A stretch of DNA of 64,000 bases from Rhabditophanes sp. KR3021 (Eukaryota > Nematoda > Chromadorea > Rhabditida > Alloionematidae): the NCBI GenBank assembly GCA_963281155.1, contig CAUJLY010000003.1, forward strand, positions 6,324,001 to 6,388,000, read 5' to 3'. Position 1 is the first letter of the stretch. Each line of letters opens with the position of its first letter. A program made the position numbers and the translations under genes. The notes under the pieces are model-generated. The model saw only the letters and a list, made by a program, of their open reading frames with translations. It had not been told where the DNA came from and did not search any database. Positions 51,880 through 64,000 of this stretch are shown piece by piece.

Positions 51880-52473
51880 ATGAGTGCAGGAGTATTCTTT
51901 TGCCTTTCTTTTTGTTTAACCTGTGCATTGCTTCTACTGCTTAGGAAAGCTTATACCCATATCATTGAAAAAAAGAGTGCGAAAGCTATTGTAAGTTTTA
52001 ATTATTACAACGAAGGTTAATTTAATTTTTAGATACAACCACGACTGCCGATCTATCCCATAAGATTTCCGCAATTCTTACACCCATCGAGCCAAAATTC
52101 AAATGCAACAGCAACTTATCCTCACAGGCACACAACTCATTCACAACGTACGGCTGCCAAAGTAAGATTTGTATATCATTTTAAAACCTTAATTCAAATC
52201 TATTATTAGCCTTTCTACACAGACCCACCACCAGCATACAATGAATATCAAACTTCAACAACATCAAATCCAACCATCTTCACTACAGTCTCATCAGGCC
52301 ACCTCACTTCTTCTTTCAATCCAAATCAACCTTATCTGCAAAACAGATTCACAAATGAACCACCACGATACGATGAACTTCCAGGAACTGCAAACAACCC
52401 ACCGCCTAATCTGATTTTCCATCCACAACCTAATAATCCTGATCCACATCATGTCCTACCCCAGAAACGTTAA
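51880..52473 (+). CDS. Small single-pass membrane protein with two PPxY motifs
   Basis: Three exons (51880-51990, 52033-52161, 52210-52473), all phase 0 with GTAAG donors and TTAG acceptors, give 167 residues. Residues 4-21 form a membrane anchor (GVFFCLSFCLTCALLLLLR) followed by basic residues, so the tail is likely cytosolic. The tail is Pro/Asn/Thr/His-rich and holds DPPPAYNEY and EPPRYDEL, two PPxY motifs that bind WW domains of Nedd4-type ubiquitin ligases. This arrangement is like NDFIP- or WBP1-type adaptors, though those differ in sequence. AATAAA is at 52555. The start is chosen from the first ATG that opens a long frame. Confidence 0.75.
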
Positions 52474-52901
52474 TACTATTTAAGTTTCTTTGTAGAAAGG
52501 TATACGATAACTGTGGTTACTATTCAAATAATTTACAAATTTTTTATGACATACAATAAAATTATACTATTTGTTAATTCACAACCAAAAAAGGCTAATA
52601 CTTTATTAAAAATAGTTGTTTATTTCATGTAATATCCTGAACAACTACATACATTTGAAAGTGCAAAGAGCTTTTCCCGCGTCATTTTTTCATTAGAATG
52701 AAGAGAAGCAGGCTTCAAGTTTAAAACAAATAAAAGACATGTGTATGGAATGTTGTTAAGCAAATGTGATTATAATGAATAATATTGTTACATCATCTTG
52801 ATACACAAATACAAAAAGATATTACGTGTGTAGAAGGAATTTATATAGAAATTTCATATTAAAAAGATGTTCGAATTGGATTATTTGTTTGGAGTTATAA
52901 A
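52474..52901. other. Tail-to-tail intergenic region
   Basis: Contains the 3' ends of the PPxY gene and of ARFGAP1. No further gene was seen. Confidence 0.5.
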
Positions 52902-54151
52902 TTATTTTTCGTTTAGAAAGTCCCAGGCGTCATCGTCAACTGTCTTGATTTCCTTTTTGGGTTTTACTTTTCTCTCTGTTTTTGGATTGGATATGGTTGG
53001 CTGCCCAAAGTTTGAAGCTTCGTCGAAGTCTAGATCGAACATATTTTCATTTTTTTTAACGGTGGCTTCTTTCTTCGCAAAGGATGTTGCTGATTTGACA
53101 TTGTTCCCAGAAAAATTAGACTTTGCCGGCTCGGCATTATAGACATCGCTACCGATTTCCGTACCAACTGCATGCTTTTCACCCCCAGGTGATGTCATAT
53201 CCTCATACTGACTCTTGATGGCTCCTGCAAACCCTTGGATAGAAGAACTCTTTACCATACTTGACAAATTTTCGAATCCTTTCGAACCGTACTCCGAAGC
53301 TTTAGTCGTCATCGAAGAAAATGTATTACCAAGTCCGCCGAGTAAATTTCCATCATTCTTTTCCGCAATTTCAGCAGCTTTTGAGGCAGCCTGTGCTTTC
53401 ATTTCTTTGGCGAATTCAGCAGCTTGAGAGGCTCCTTTGGCAAGATAACCAAAACCATAACTTAGAGAGGACATAAAAGAGTCGTTCCCTTCCGTGACAT
53501 TATTTGCACTCCCACTACTTCCAAAACCATGATATCTTCCAGCGTTGACATCATTATAGCTGTTAGTCGAGTTTGCGCCGCCACTACTATAACTATCTTC
53601 GTCATTCCACGCACCGCCTGCGGACATCCCCGTCGACGTCATTGACGAGTTTTTCTTGATGCCAGAAATATTTGAGTTTATTTTGTTGACACTTCCCAGC
53701 TCAACTGGGACATAATTCCTGGCTGATGAAGTTTCTTCACTCCATTCCTTCCCATCTGCTTCAGTATTAACTTTATCCCTCAACAAAGCAGCTGCCTTCG
53801 AATTATACTTTTGATTGAGACTCCATCCTGGATTGTAATCCTGTTGGCTAGCAAAAAAATCCTTTGCTACTTTATTCCCAGAAACTGACATCTTGGCCAA
53901 CTCTCGATCCTTCCATTTATCCATCGTAGTTGATCTGACAAAGGATAAATGTACTCCGAGACCACGATGTTTGCCCGAACAATCTAGACAAATCCAGATG
54001 CCATAAGTAACGGAAACCCATTGTGGATTTGGTGCATTACATTCGAAACAAAACTAAAAATATAATATTACTTGGTTTGGACTTAACTTACATTGTTTTC
54101 ATGTACAGGTCTTAAGTCTTTCAAAACAGAACGTGTCCTAGGGCTGGCCAT
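52902..54151 (-). CDS. ARFGAP1: ADP-ribosylation factor GTPase-activating protein 1
   Basis: ARFGAP1 stimulates GTP hydrolysis by Arf1 on Golgi membranes and uncoats COPI vesicles. Two exons (54151-54092, 54053-52902), phase 0, give 403 residues. The start [20 protein letters not shown] is nearly that of vertebrate ARFGAP1. The zinc finger reads [20 protein letters not shown] then [20 protein letters not shown], with the catalytic Arg in HRGLGVH. The C-terminal half has Ser/Thr/Gly-rich amphipathic segments typical of ALPS curvature sensors ([40 protein letters not shown]) and ends [11 protein letters not shown], a coatomer-binding tryptophan motif. Confidence 0.94.
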
Positions 54152-54255
54152 CTTAACTCTTTCGATTGTCTTATTCAACTTCTACCAACAACAAAGATGT
54201 CCTAAATACTTTCCTCACTTTATACAGACAAAAAATAAACAATAATACTAAAGCT

Positions 54256-54375
54256 ATGTGTAATCTATGCAGAAGATATAATATGCCAGCTGGCCATCCA
54301 AACGTAGGCGCAAGACACACTTGTTTTGCAGACTATCTTGGTAGGAACTTGGTGGTGCATAGAAAAGGTTTTTAA
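54256..54375 (+). CDS. Doubtful 39-codon ORF with cysteine and histidine
   Basis: ATG opens MCNLCRRYNMPAGHPNVGAR then HTCFADYLGRNLVVHRKGF, with CxxC and HxC spacing. It is divergent from ARFGAP1. No splice or promoter evidence was seen; it may be chance. Confidence 0.2.
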   Translation: MCNLCRRYNMPAGHPNVGARHTCFADYLGRNLVVHRKGF

Positions 54376-57300
54376 AATTTGGCCGTTGAGTGGTATTATA
54401 TGTAAATAGATGGTATTAAAGGGAAAGAATAAATAAATGGAATCGACGTGTGGCAGAATGTGCCCTTTTTGCAATTATTAAAGTATTTAGTTTAATGGGC
54501 GAATCTGTGGTTCGTTTAATTATTTTAAGTGAGGGCAATTAGATTAAAGTATATAGATTGCATTTTTATTTTATAATTGGGTGCCATGGTTCATGGCTTG
54601 AGGAAATATTTTAAGGGCTTATAAGAGGTTTCGAGTGGCATTCAATTTCATTTACACCATCAAATCAAAATGTGGATCTAACTTCTTTGTAAGTATCTGC
54701 GACAAAAAGATTCGTATGCTAATTTAATAACGTATTTACTACATTTTTGTTTATTAATATCCTGCCATTATGGAAAGTTTATATCACCATAGTTAATCAA
54801 ACACGCAAAAAAGTGATTCAAAGAAATCGTTATAATTAAACCAAATACAGCATTTATCTACATTATTAATTGTCTACATGAAAAATGCAATAATAAGTTA
54901 GCAATAACTAAACACCATCAAATGAAACTTTATTACTTTTCTTCGCCAATATTGAAATGCAATGACGATCTAATTGAGGTATGATTTCATCATGAGGAAG
55001 TTTAATATAATTTTACGTTTAAGGTAAGGATTCCGCAATTAATAATTTCAACTGCTCCTTTTCGCATAAATTACCTAATATAAAGACTGGTTCCCTCATA
55101 TTGCATAAATTACGTAAAATAAACACCGTTTCAATACAACAAGTAAATATTAGAAGGATAAGAAAGACTTCACTTGCATAGAACTATGATCGAGTTTAAA
55201 ACACATTGGATGTAAGAATGTATCAAAAAATATCATTACCAGAAGTAAAAAAGGGCATATTATTTATATGTGAAACCCTTTTTAAAATATGTTTGGCTAA
55301 ATTAAAATTAATAGCCAAAATATAAGCACATTCACTCAAATTATATAATAACTAGCCACAAAAGACTCTGCTATTTAATTTCAAAAGGTTCTTATCAGTC
55401 AGCAATTAGTATTACCTAAATATACTGCATTTAATGTGATATTTTCCAAATAGTCATGTAAGCATTAAATAATAAATATTCGAAAAATGAATTTTTTATT
55501 CTGCAGCTTCAATTGGATAGCAATTTTTCTACCTAATTTGCAAAGTATACCTACAAGGCGCCATAGTGAATAAGCATATAATTGATGAATTTATAAAAAC
55601 CAAACTGTAAATCAGCGGACTAAAATGAAGAGCATAATGGCTAAGTTAAAATTAAAAGTTGGCATGCTTTTGATTCAAACTGTTAAAGACTCTTCAACAT
55701 TCAAAAATATATTTATTTGCAGAAGACCTCGGAACTTGAAAGCATGTATTGCTTTTAGTTTGAAGTCAATAAGCCAATCATACGTATCAACTTGAGTTAG
55801 TTAAATTAGAATATAACTAATTTAATGTTGTTGCAGCAATTATTAAATATATTATTTTTTAAATTAGTAATATACACGCACTTACAACAAAGTCAATATG
55901 CTTTATTAATCTTAACGATAATAAAGAAATGATGTAATTATTTAAGTCAAAACCATTTACAGATACATAGTTCACATGCACTAAATCAAGATCAGTTCAA
56001 ACGTTTCAAAGGAAATGCTTTATTGAAATACTAACTTTTTAATGATCTTTCCAAACACTTAGTAGTTTTAATGAAGTATTTGGATTCAGCACTTCAAAAT
56101 GGCATTGCATTATATAATTACATGCTCCTAGACAATCAAATATTCAACCAGCATCGTTATGCATATCAAAAAGTTCAATTTAGTTCATTAATGTAAATGG
56201 CATAATAAATTATTATCCAAATCATAGAGTTCATTCAATTTTCTATAATAATCATCTTAAAGTTTTTTTAAATCTTTTGAACTTTTAATTAAGATTGAAG
56301 AGAAAAAGTTTGGCTTCATATAAACCTTTGTATGTCCCTTTTTATCCATAAGTTTCATAATTCTTCAAAACACAATGAATTTGCGAGACATACACATTTG
56401 TGCATCTTGAATTTTTTTACAAAATATGCTTTGTAATTTATCTTTTAAAATTATTATTTGGTTCCATACTAAACCATAAAGAAACTACCATAAAAATGTC
56501 ATCATATTTATTTCATGTACTTTTAAAGCTCTTTAGCTTTTACACAAAAAAATTCTTTAACCACGATTAAACAATTAATATAGTGCATTCATTTTTTTAC
56601 GATATCATCTAGAGAACAGAATCTGATAAATTAGAAGGTTGTTTTTAAAAGAGAGATCTGAATTGAGTAATTTTTAAAAGTATATGCTAAATTTGTAAGA
56701 ATATGTCCACCAGTTACATTACAGTTTAGTTGTGATAGGTTATGATCTAAATTACATGAATATTCGATTTTGCTTTAAAATTGTATTTTGATGATATATC
56801 TTGAATTTACTTTTAATGTTTTCTAATATATACATTTCTTTGATAAATAATTGACTATTGCAATTTTGCATCCAAGTTAATGGAAATATTTATAACTACA
56901 TTTTCACTTCCTGCTGACATGAGCTAAATAGTTCCATCCGTTCAAAGATCCACCATCACAACTTAAAAAATTAATTCTTCCAAAAAACCCCCGATATAAT
57001 ATATCCATTTAATCATCCCCAATTTGTACTTAGATAAAAGCTTTTTACCAACCAAAATATATGCAATTTCATCTTCCCCACAAGAATAAATGTACTTATC
57101 TCTTTTAAAAGCTGCCGATAAAAAGAAATGTACTCGTAGACCTTTTATACACCCCAAAATATCTCCATCTTAACTCCCACTTCATTTAAATTGAAACGTA
57201 TCCAAAAAAAATTAAAATTTATTTACAAGTAATAGAAATTTTCGTTCATAAAATAGGACCACAATATAATAAGTGTATATATTTAAGATTTTGTTTCTAA

Positions 57301-57504
57301 AGACAAATCATGATTTAGAGCAAAATTTAGAATATACACACATCACAATTACGTAATAAAATATAAATCAAAAAAAGAAAAGACTAAAAATATTATATAA
57401 ATTTAGGTTGAAGAACACCGTTCCTGGTAATATCAGATTGATAACATTATGTTTATTGGTCTTTGTATTTTTATTATTGAGAAGGGGAGAGAGAGGATGA
57501 GAGT
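54376..57504. other. Large intergenic AT-rich region
   Basis: About 3 kb with no supported gene. A direct repeat of GCATAAATTAC[CG]TAA occurs at about 55065 and 55104. A promoter-like patch with TATAAGAGGTTTCGAGTG lies at about 54620 (see findings). Confidence 0.5.
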
Positions 57505-58755
57505 TCAACACGAAAACCGAATACCTTGATTTTTGTTTACACAACCATTGCACACCCATTCCATTGTTGAGTCTTCTATTAGATTGTTGAAAGAGTCCAG
57601 GTCGAGTCTCGAGCATTTTTGGTGGAAGAATTTGAAACATCCCTGGCTTAGGCCAGTACAACAGATGCCTTTGTTGTCGAATTGAAGTTCTAGTTTGCAA
57701 CTTTCGCATGAACCAACATCAGTCGACTTATTTTCACATCTTTTTAACGTCATTTTTTTTGGTTCTATTGTCAGGTTAGAAGGTGCCGCCACATTCGTTG
57801 GTTGCCTAAATTGGACGGGTGGCGTCGAGTTCTGGGAACTAGGTGTCCTTGGTGGTCCCATCAATTGTTGTTCATGGAAATGGCCATTTGGTGGGGCCAT
57901 CATTTGCTGGTGCTGATTAAATTGAGGCGATGGAAGTGGAAATTTAGGTGAATTATACTGAGAGGGATGTTGTTGTCTACCCATTAAGCCATTCAATTGG
58001 CCAGGCATCATTTGGCCCATCGGATACATTGGTGAATTGATTTGTTGGAAGATGGGGTAATTTGCTTTTGGAATTCCTTTGGGATATGGCATGGGTGGAG
58101 GGAATTTGTAGAGGCCAGCGTGGGGGAGGCTTTTCAGGAAGCTCTGCAATCGGATGTCATTTTGATGTGGCAGTAGGAAAGCTTTTTTTTGTGAAATTAT
58201 CGAGGGGAAAAGGCTGTGGTTTGTGATTTTGGGGGGGTATTCTGAGTATTGAGGTATTCTCGATGTTTCTTCAAAGGGATTTCTGATAACAAAGGGCTCC
58301 ATTTGTTGTTGGTGAAGGAGATGTTGTTGGTGGTTGTTGAATTGGTGTTGTTGTTGGAGATGCATTTGGTTTGCTTGCCAATAATCGTATTCGGGACCTT
58401 GATATTGTTGTTGGCAGGAAGAAGGTCCGCCACCAACTTCTTGTTGGGTTTGCAGGAGATGGTGGTGTATTTCGGAGGTGAATTGCGGTGGAATGTTTTC
58501 AGAGGCTTGGCCGGACGGAGTCACGACGTTAGCGTTGTAAGGGCCGTTTGATGCTGTGTTTGCCTCAGAAGGAGAAACCCCATAAAGGTAATAGCTTGAT
58601 ATCGGAGGAGAATTGTTGTTTGGATTTAGCAAATTAGATAGCGTAGACTAAATAAATGAATAATCAATCAATTAAAAGTGAATCCAACTTACAGGAGAAG
58701 AAGATTCCATCTTCAGATTTGTGTCCGCCGTACCATTCATCAACGATAAACTCAT
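57505..58755 (-). CDS. pygo: Pygopus-like PHD-finger Wnt co-activator
   Basis: Pygopus binds methylated H3K4 and BCL9/Legless to assist beta-catenin transcription. Two exons (58755-58693, 58647-57505) give 401 residues. The N-terminal and central parts are Gln/Pro/His/Asn-rich. An NPFEE motif (FVIRNPFEETSRIP) matches the NPF box of the Pygo N-terminal homology domain. The C-terminal PHD reads CESCKLELQFDNKGICC, CFKFFHQKCSRLDLDSFNNL then EWVCNGC, keeping the Cys4-His-Cys3 order. A donor-like G|GTATTC near 57521 could add a different tail. If the assignment is right, the gene is notable because Wnt reviews usually describe Pygopus as hard to find in C. elegans. Confidence 0.7.
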
Positions 58756-61700
58756 AATTAGGCAAGTTTTTAGTTCTTCTCAACTCATACCCTTGCAAAT
58801 TGGGATATGATTGGTTGTAAGAATAAAAAGTTAAATTGATTACCAATTAAATAAATTCTCCAAATAAGTAACAAGTTCTTTACTGTAATTACGAATTGAT
58901 TAATTGTAATGTCAAAAAAGGTTGCACAATCAATAAATAATAATGCGTATAAATTAGCTTCTCGTTAACAAAATAAAGTCATTGAATGTATAAATAAGTA
59001 TAAGACATATGGTGTTACACAATTATAATAAGAATAATTTTTTTGGAAGTAGTTGATTAATCAAGACATGGTGTGTGCGCATACCGACTATACATGTGTA
59101 TGTTTTTTTGGTCAAAATAATATATACAGGAAGTAAATATTGGAGTGGGCGGATAGATTATTATGTCAATTTAGAAAACATCAAAACGAATAGTCTTTTC
59201 ATTTAGATTCAGGTTAATAAATTGGGCTTGTTTTGTTTTTTAAAGGTTACAATAAGTTAAGTACGTAATGTGGGGCTTGAGACTAGTTAAATATAAGATG
59301 ACTAAGTAAGTTTGTTTGGAACCATATTTTTAATTTGCTAACCAATAATTGGTGGTGTAGTCATGAAGACTATTTGTATTTTATTTACTAGACATGTATT
59401 TACGTTTTTGTATGTTTTAAAGGTATAGTAATGTATGGTGGGTGCGCTTGGACAATTGTTAAACGGTAAACTAAGAGATTACGTGTAGTATTGAAGTTTG
59501 TGAGAATGGATATATAAAATCCTGAATGAAAGGCATCAATACTACCGGAAATGAAGAGCTTCTCAAATATGATGCGATGATTGTTAATATTATTAAGCTT
59601 TAAAATTCCAGTCCATTTTAAACGTTTAAACATTAATAGTTTAATAATTTAAATAAGTAAAAAATTAGATAAGGGAATAACAGACAACAAATAGATAAAT
59701 AAGCCAGGTCAGTCTATGACATAATTGGATATTTAAAAACTATTCACAGCTTTTAGAGTCAATTTAGTACATATGCGGTAGACTCACTTCCAATGATTGG
59801 TAGCCAAGTCCTCTTTAATGAAGGTAATCTATTTAGTAGGAAGTTAATTTCTAGTTTAATGTATGTAGTGAGCGAGTACAATATATTTCTCATAGATGCA
59901 ATAAATAATAATGAAATATTTATTAATAATAAACTTATTGTTCGAAAATATGATTGATCATAATTTGAAATATAGTGTGTTTTAGTAGGACAAATTTTAA
60001 TTTTTTGAAACCTGAAAAATAAACCACAACAATTGAACGTGTGTGTATTTAAGTTTGTATGTGTGTTTGTATTTATTAGGATTGAGATAAGGGTAAAGCA
60101 GGCCGGACGTATTTGATGGCGCGACTAGTAATACCGTGTCTTTTGTCTGGGCACACCAAACACCCCAAAACTTATGAAAAGAAAGGAGGAGATGGGGCAA
60201 AGGCGAATAAGAAGATGATGATGGTTGTTGGTGGTAGTAGTATAGGATGATGATGGTGCTGCTGAATTAAAGGCAATATTTTGTTTGCGAGGAAACTCAC
60301 ATACATACAATTGGACGGTATATATATTTATATAAATTTATATTCATTCATTTCAAACTATTCTATCAAAAACGATGGTGTGGGATAGAGAAAAGAGAGA
60401 CGTGGATAGACACAGATTGGTTTGTTTGGTGTGTCTCTTTTTGACGATAGGCAAAGATATACATATTTATATGTATATTCAAGGCACATACACAAAACCA
60501 ATTCGAAACTATAATATTCAACCAAAATGAATAAATCAAACAACTCATTTTTTCGAATACTAATAAACAGCCAAAATTGTTGTATTTAGTTAATGGTCAA
60601 GGGTCCAACTTTTGGCATTCCCTAAATAAAGTAAATTAAAATAATAACAATAATAATGAAGAGCGGGTCATTAACAATTGCATTTCTCAATATACCACAA
60701 TTACATTTCTTAATATTTAACAATTACAATCTTTATTATTTCCCTTCATTGCCTTTTAGATGATAATGATAGGGAAGGAAAAAAGGATGTTTTGACGTTT
60801 TAAAAAATCAAGATGCCACCAATGTAAAGAAGTATAAATTATGGTTGTATGTATGTGCATAGAGTGGATATATATGTGTAATTTGTATATGTCTAAGTAT
60901 TACGTCAAAAAATATGGTTGCATTTATATTTGGGATACATTTTTGGTTAATAAAATGGGAGTAGGAAAATATTTGGATGGCAGGGAGGGTGATGATTAAG
61001 GGTTGTGAGAAGGGAACTATTGGTGGGTTCGTTTCAGGGGTTTGATCAGGTTTTAATTGATAGTTGACTTAATTAACTTAGTCATAGCTCAATACGCATT
61101 TGTGGTCTATAAAATCAATTGGAATTACTTGATCGTATTTGTTTCATAATAATTTGTGTGAATACCTTTGCATTTACAGTCAATTATAGTTATGGAGTTG
61201 GGGTAATTTGGTGTACTGTTCGGAATTATTAAAATTCCAGAATTGTTAACGTGTAATAAAAATGTCTGTTTATAGTAATAACTATTCCTGTTAGATTAGG
61301 ATAAAATAAAAGTGTTCGAAATACGCTAAAGCAACAGACAATGAATAGAACAATTGAAAAGAATATGCTTAAGCATGTTCAAAATGTATGATTAAGCATG
61401 TTCAAAAATGTATAATTCAACCATTCTAAAATGTATAATTTAAATAAATATTTTGAAAGTATTATTCTCGAGCCACAAATGGTATGTAAATACATTAAAG
61501 AAATACCAAACTTATTTAATACTACTACTTATAAAAAAATTTATATGGAGAACAAAAAAAAGACAACACCAAAGGAGCCAAGTGGTGGTGTATTAGCAGT
61601 AGATTCGAGATGCACAAAAAGTATGTATATATATTTGGTCCGGTGTTAAAAATAAGAACTTTCTACACCACCCATACACATGTAAAAAGATTTTGGTGGT

Positions 61701-62815
61701 TTGGTAAGTTTTTGTGATGGTGGGACAACACCAAGACAATCGTAATCTTAAATTTATATTTATTTGGCTTTGATAAATTTTACCACAAATAAAGACACAA
61801 AATACTATTACTTACTTAACTTTATTTTTGGCATGAACACAGAATATAGAAGCGTGGTGTAGGATAAATTTATAAGATTTGTTAAGAGTACCGGATTTTG
61901 AACATACTTTTATGGTACATAAAATTGATATGTTATACTTTATTTTAAGTAATGATTACATCCTTTCCAATCTATGATATCCTGAGTGTTTGTGGTATGG
62001 TATGCAGATGTGTATATTAGCGGAAGTTGAAATTAAATGAATTTTGTATATCGAAAAAGGAGTCAGTTATTATTTTAAAGTAAAAATGAGTCTATGTACG
62101 AATTATTATTATGATGTGTTATCTGGAATGGTCGTGCAACTAATCAAGAGCAAAAATTTTATATAAAAATACATTATTTTCATTCATACACACAAATTTT
62201 TTTTCATGTATAATATTTATTTCTTGGTTACCAAATGATAATAGTGTCTAAAATAATATCATATATATGTTGGTCGACGACAAATGATGAAAATTACTGT
62301 ATAGATGATAGAAGCATCATATAATAGGGTGATATCAAGGAAAAAAACATGAAATAGCGTGCTGCTATTTTGTTGACGCTTAATTTAAAGGAAAAACATC
62401 ATTTTCAAGTCAGTGAAGTGTGTTTATTTTGGCGGAAGGGGATGATGAGCAAAAAGATCACTTTCACTTATTGCAAAAATCAAATCACCTTAAATGGTCT
62501 CATCTAAAAAGAAGTTATTAAACATTTTAGTAAGTTACATCCAACCCTAGCAAACTTCAAATTGCTCTCGCACAATGAATGTGCTAAGTTGTGGATTAAA
62601 TGTGATTTAAATTAAACAATTTGATTTAGAGGACACACAATTTAGATAAAAAGATTACCAAAAATATTAATGATACTCTTGTGTTGATCTTGTATACAAA
62701 GAAGCATCTTTATTCAAAAGTCGTTACAGGATGATGATTTTAAAATTTGGAAGAGAAGAATACTTTTGAAATATCTTATTTCATCAGCACTTTTCAACTA
62801 AGAATTGTGGATATT
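58756..62815. other. Large intergenic AT-rich region
   Basis: About 4 kb. Short frames near 59400, 60000-60550 and 61431 are not supported. A tandem repeat lies at 61366-61441. Upstream regulatory sequence of Pygopus and TRIP4 is presumably inside. Confidence 0.5.
61366..61441. repeat. Degenerate tandem repeat, 25-27-nt unit
   Basis: Copies of TTAAGCATGTTCAAAATGTA occur at 61369 and 61392, followed by a diverged CCATTCTAAAATGTATAATT copy. Confidence 0.5.
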
Positions 62816-63766
62816 ATGGGAACGAATTTGAAGACTAATTCCGCTTTTAGCAATGCTATTACCACCATCAAGAAGGAAGTTCTACCAGGTTTGTACTTTT
62901 TCTTTGTCAACAAAAAGGAGTTTATCTTCCTAGACATAGAGCACGTCATTAAAGTATAAAATATTATTATATTTTGGTGTGTTAAGTTTCTTTTTTGATA
63001 AATATATTTATTTGTAGGAAGGCAAGTATGTGACTGCATGGCAAAAGACCACGACTTGATAAGAAATTGTAGTGGATGTGGTCTTATTGTGTGTCAACAA
63101 CAGGGAAGTGGGCCATGCCTGTTTTGTGGAACCCTCGTCGTATCAAGACAAGAACAAGACATCCTCAATAGCAAGACAAAGGCTGGGGAGGCGTTGTTAA
63201 GAAAGTTGACGAAGCAAGACGTTGCCACAGGTATGTCTATGACTGAAGCTTTGACTAGAGCCATAGAATTTCGAAAACAACTCATTAGTGCAGATACTAA
63301 TAATTCAATTCGCAATAAAGTTCATGATTTACAGGGAGACTACCTAAGTATTGAAAATAACTCCTACTTGTCTAGAGAAGAGAAAAATGAAATTGCATCA
63401 AGAAAGGCAGAACTTGAGATGGCTGCCAAGAAAAAAAAGTCAAAAATTATGGTGGACTTGGATTTCACTGAGGGTGGTTTTAAACAATCAGCTTCACATA
63501 GAAATGAAACTATCGAATTTGGCAAAGATCCTATCATTTTGGATATTCTAAAGACAGCCCACGCCAGAATCTCAAACAAAGAAATAAAAGATGAAAATAT
63601 TTACGAAATAATTCCATCCGACAATTTCTGCCCCATTTATGATGAACAATATTCCGTAGCCAAGTTCGAAACAACCACAAAACTACCAAACATTGTTAGT
63701 ACAACCCAGGTGGCGCCAAACGGCCCAAATAATGTGTTGTATGCAATCGATGGAGTTGAAGATTAG
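62816..63766 (+). CDS. TRIP4: Activating signal cointegrator 1 (TRIP4/ASC-1) zinc-finger protein, short form
   Basis: TRIP4 belongs to the ASCC complex, linked to transcription co-activation and rescue of collided ribosomes. Two exons (62816-62888, 63018-63766) join in phase, 273 residues. The C2HC5 zinc finger is nearly invariant: CDCMAKDHDLIRNCSGCGLI then VCQQQGSGPCLFCGTLV. Downstream are a helical charged region and LDFTEGGFKQSAS. The protein ends about 160 residues after the finger. Human TRIP4 (about 580) has a longer N-terminus and a C-terminal ASCH domain; neither is seen here. The N-terminus is only 27 residues before the finger. Confidence 0.88.
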
Positions 63767-64000
63767 CCATCCAAAAAGGGGTAAGATTAGACACCTTTGC
63801 CTTGGTATGATATAGAGCTTGGACTTATTTAAAGTAAACAATGTATATATCAACAATCCATATCCACCAATTTTATTCCTTTTTCGTCTAGATCAAGAGG
63901 TAATACCATATTATTTTTATCATTAATGCATAGTGAGTGATAAATGTCAAGACAAAAAGCATTCAATTCGTGTTTGTAAAGCTGTCCAAACAGGTCTCAT
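63767..64000. other. Region after TRIP4 to the window end
   Basis: No ORF recognised in the last 234 bases. Confidence 0.5.

Overview
This window is nuclear DNA of a nematode. It is AT-rich and built of compact multi-exon genes. Many introns are 40-55 nt, start GTAAGT and end TTTCAG or TTTTAG. It carries an INX-19-type innexin, an EAT-3/OPA1 dynamin, a C-type lectin/CUB protein and a nematode-style seven-pass chemoreceptor-like protein. I would guess clade IV (Tylenchina-like), but the sequence alone does not settle that. Nothing suggests a bacterium, plasmid or virus. All splice models come from reading splice signals and codon phase, not from transcripts.

Layout. 1-6.1 kb, minus: Milton/TRAK mitochondrial trafficking adaptor (C-terminus off the left edge), with probable 5' exons upstream. 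8.27-8.39 kb, plus: a 22-codon rpl-41. 8.8-12.4 kb, plus: eat-3/OPA1, with an unexplained minus-strand coding-like block in its large intron. 13-16 kb: a broken F-box/LRR-like gene, a small Cys-rich single-pass membrane protein and a mariner-type transposase remnant. 17.5-19.6 kb, plus: innexin with a GC-AG intron. 19.8-29.9 kb, minus: a large DH-PH RhoGEF with two further ATG-initiated exons or ORFs in its introns, which look like alternative promoters or nested genes. 31.4-36.1 kb: decayed family members around an almost intact C-type lectin/CUB gene that has a damaged splice donor. 38.5-40.0 kb, plus: seven-pass receptor-like gene. 40.3-41.8 kb, minus: glucosidase II beta subunit. 43 kb: a histidine acid phosphatase pseudogene next to an intact F-box protein with membrane segments. 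45.1-46.5 kb, minus: intronless eEF1A. 47.3-49.2 kb, plus: two related small Gly/Cys-rich secreted proteins flanking RNase P subunit POP4. 49.4-51.2 kb, minus: METTL17/Rsm22. 51.9-52.5 kb, plus: small membrane protein with two PPxY motifs. 52.9-54.2 kb, minus: ARFGAP1. 57.5-58.8 kb, minus: Pygopus-like PHD protein. 62.8-63.8 kb, plus: TRIP4/ASC-1 zinc-finger protein.

The genes are unrelated housekeeping and signalling genes rather than an operon or a system. Themes that recur are mitochondria (TRAK, EAT-3, METTL17), the secretory pathway (glucosidase II beta, ARFGAP1, lectin, small secreted proteins) and translation/RNA (rpl-41, eEF1A, POP4, TRIP4). The most interesting material is the set of coding-like blocks inside introns, the small secreted and membrane proteins that ordinary ORF cut-offs miss, and the mutated splice donor in the lectin/CUB gene.
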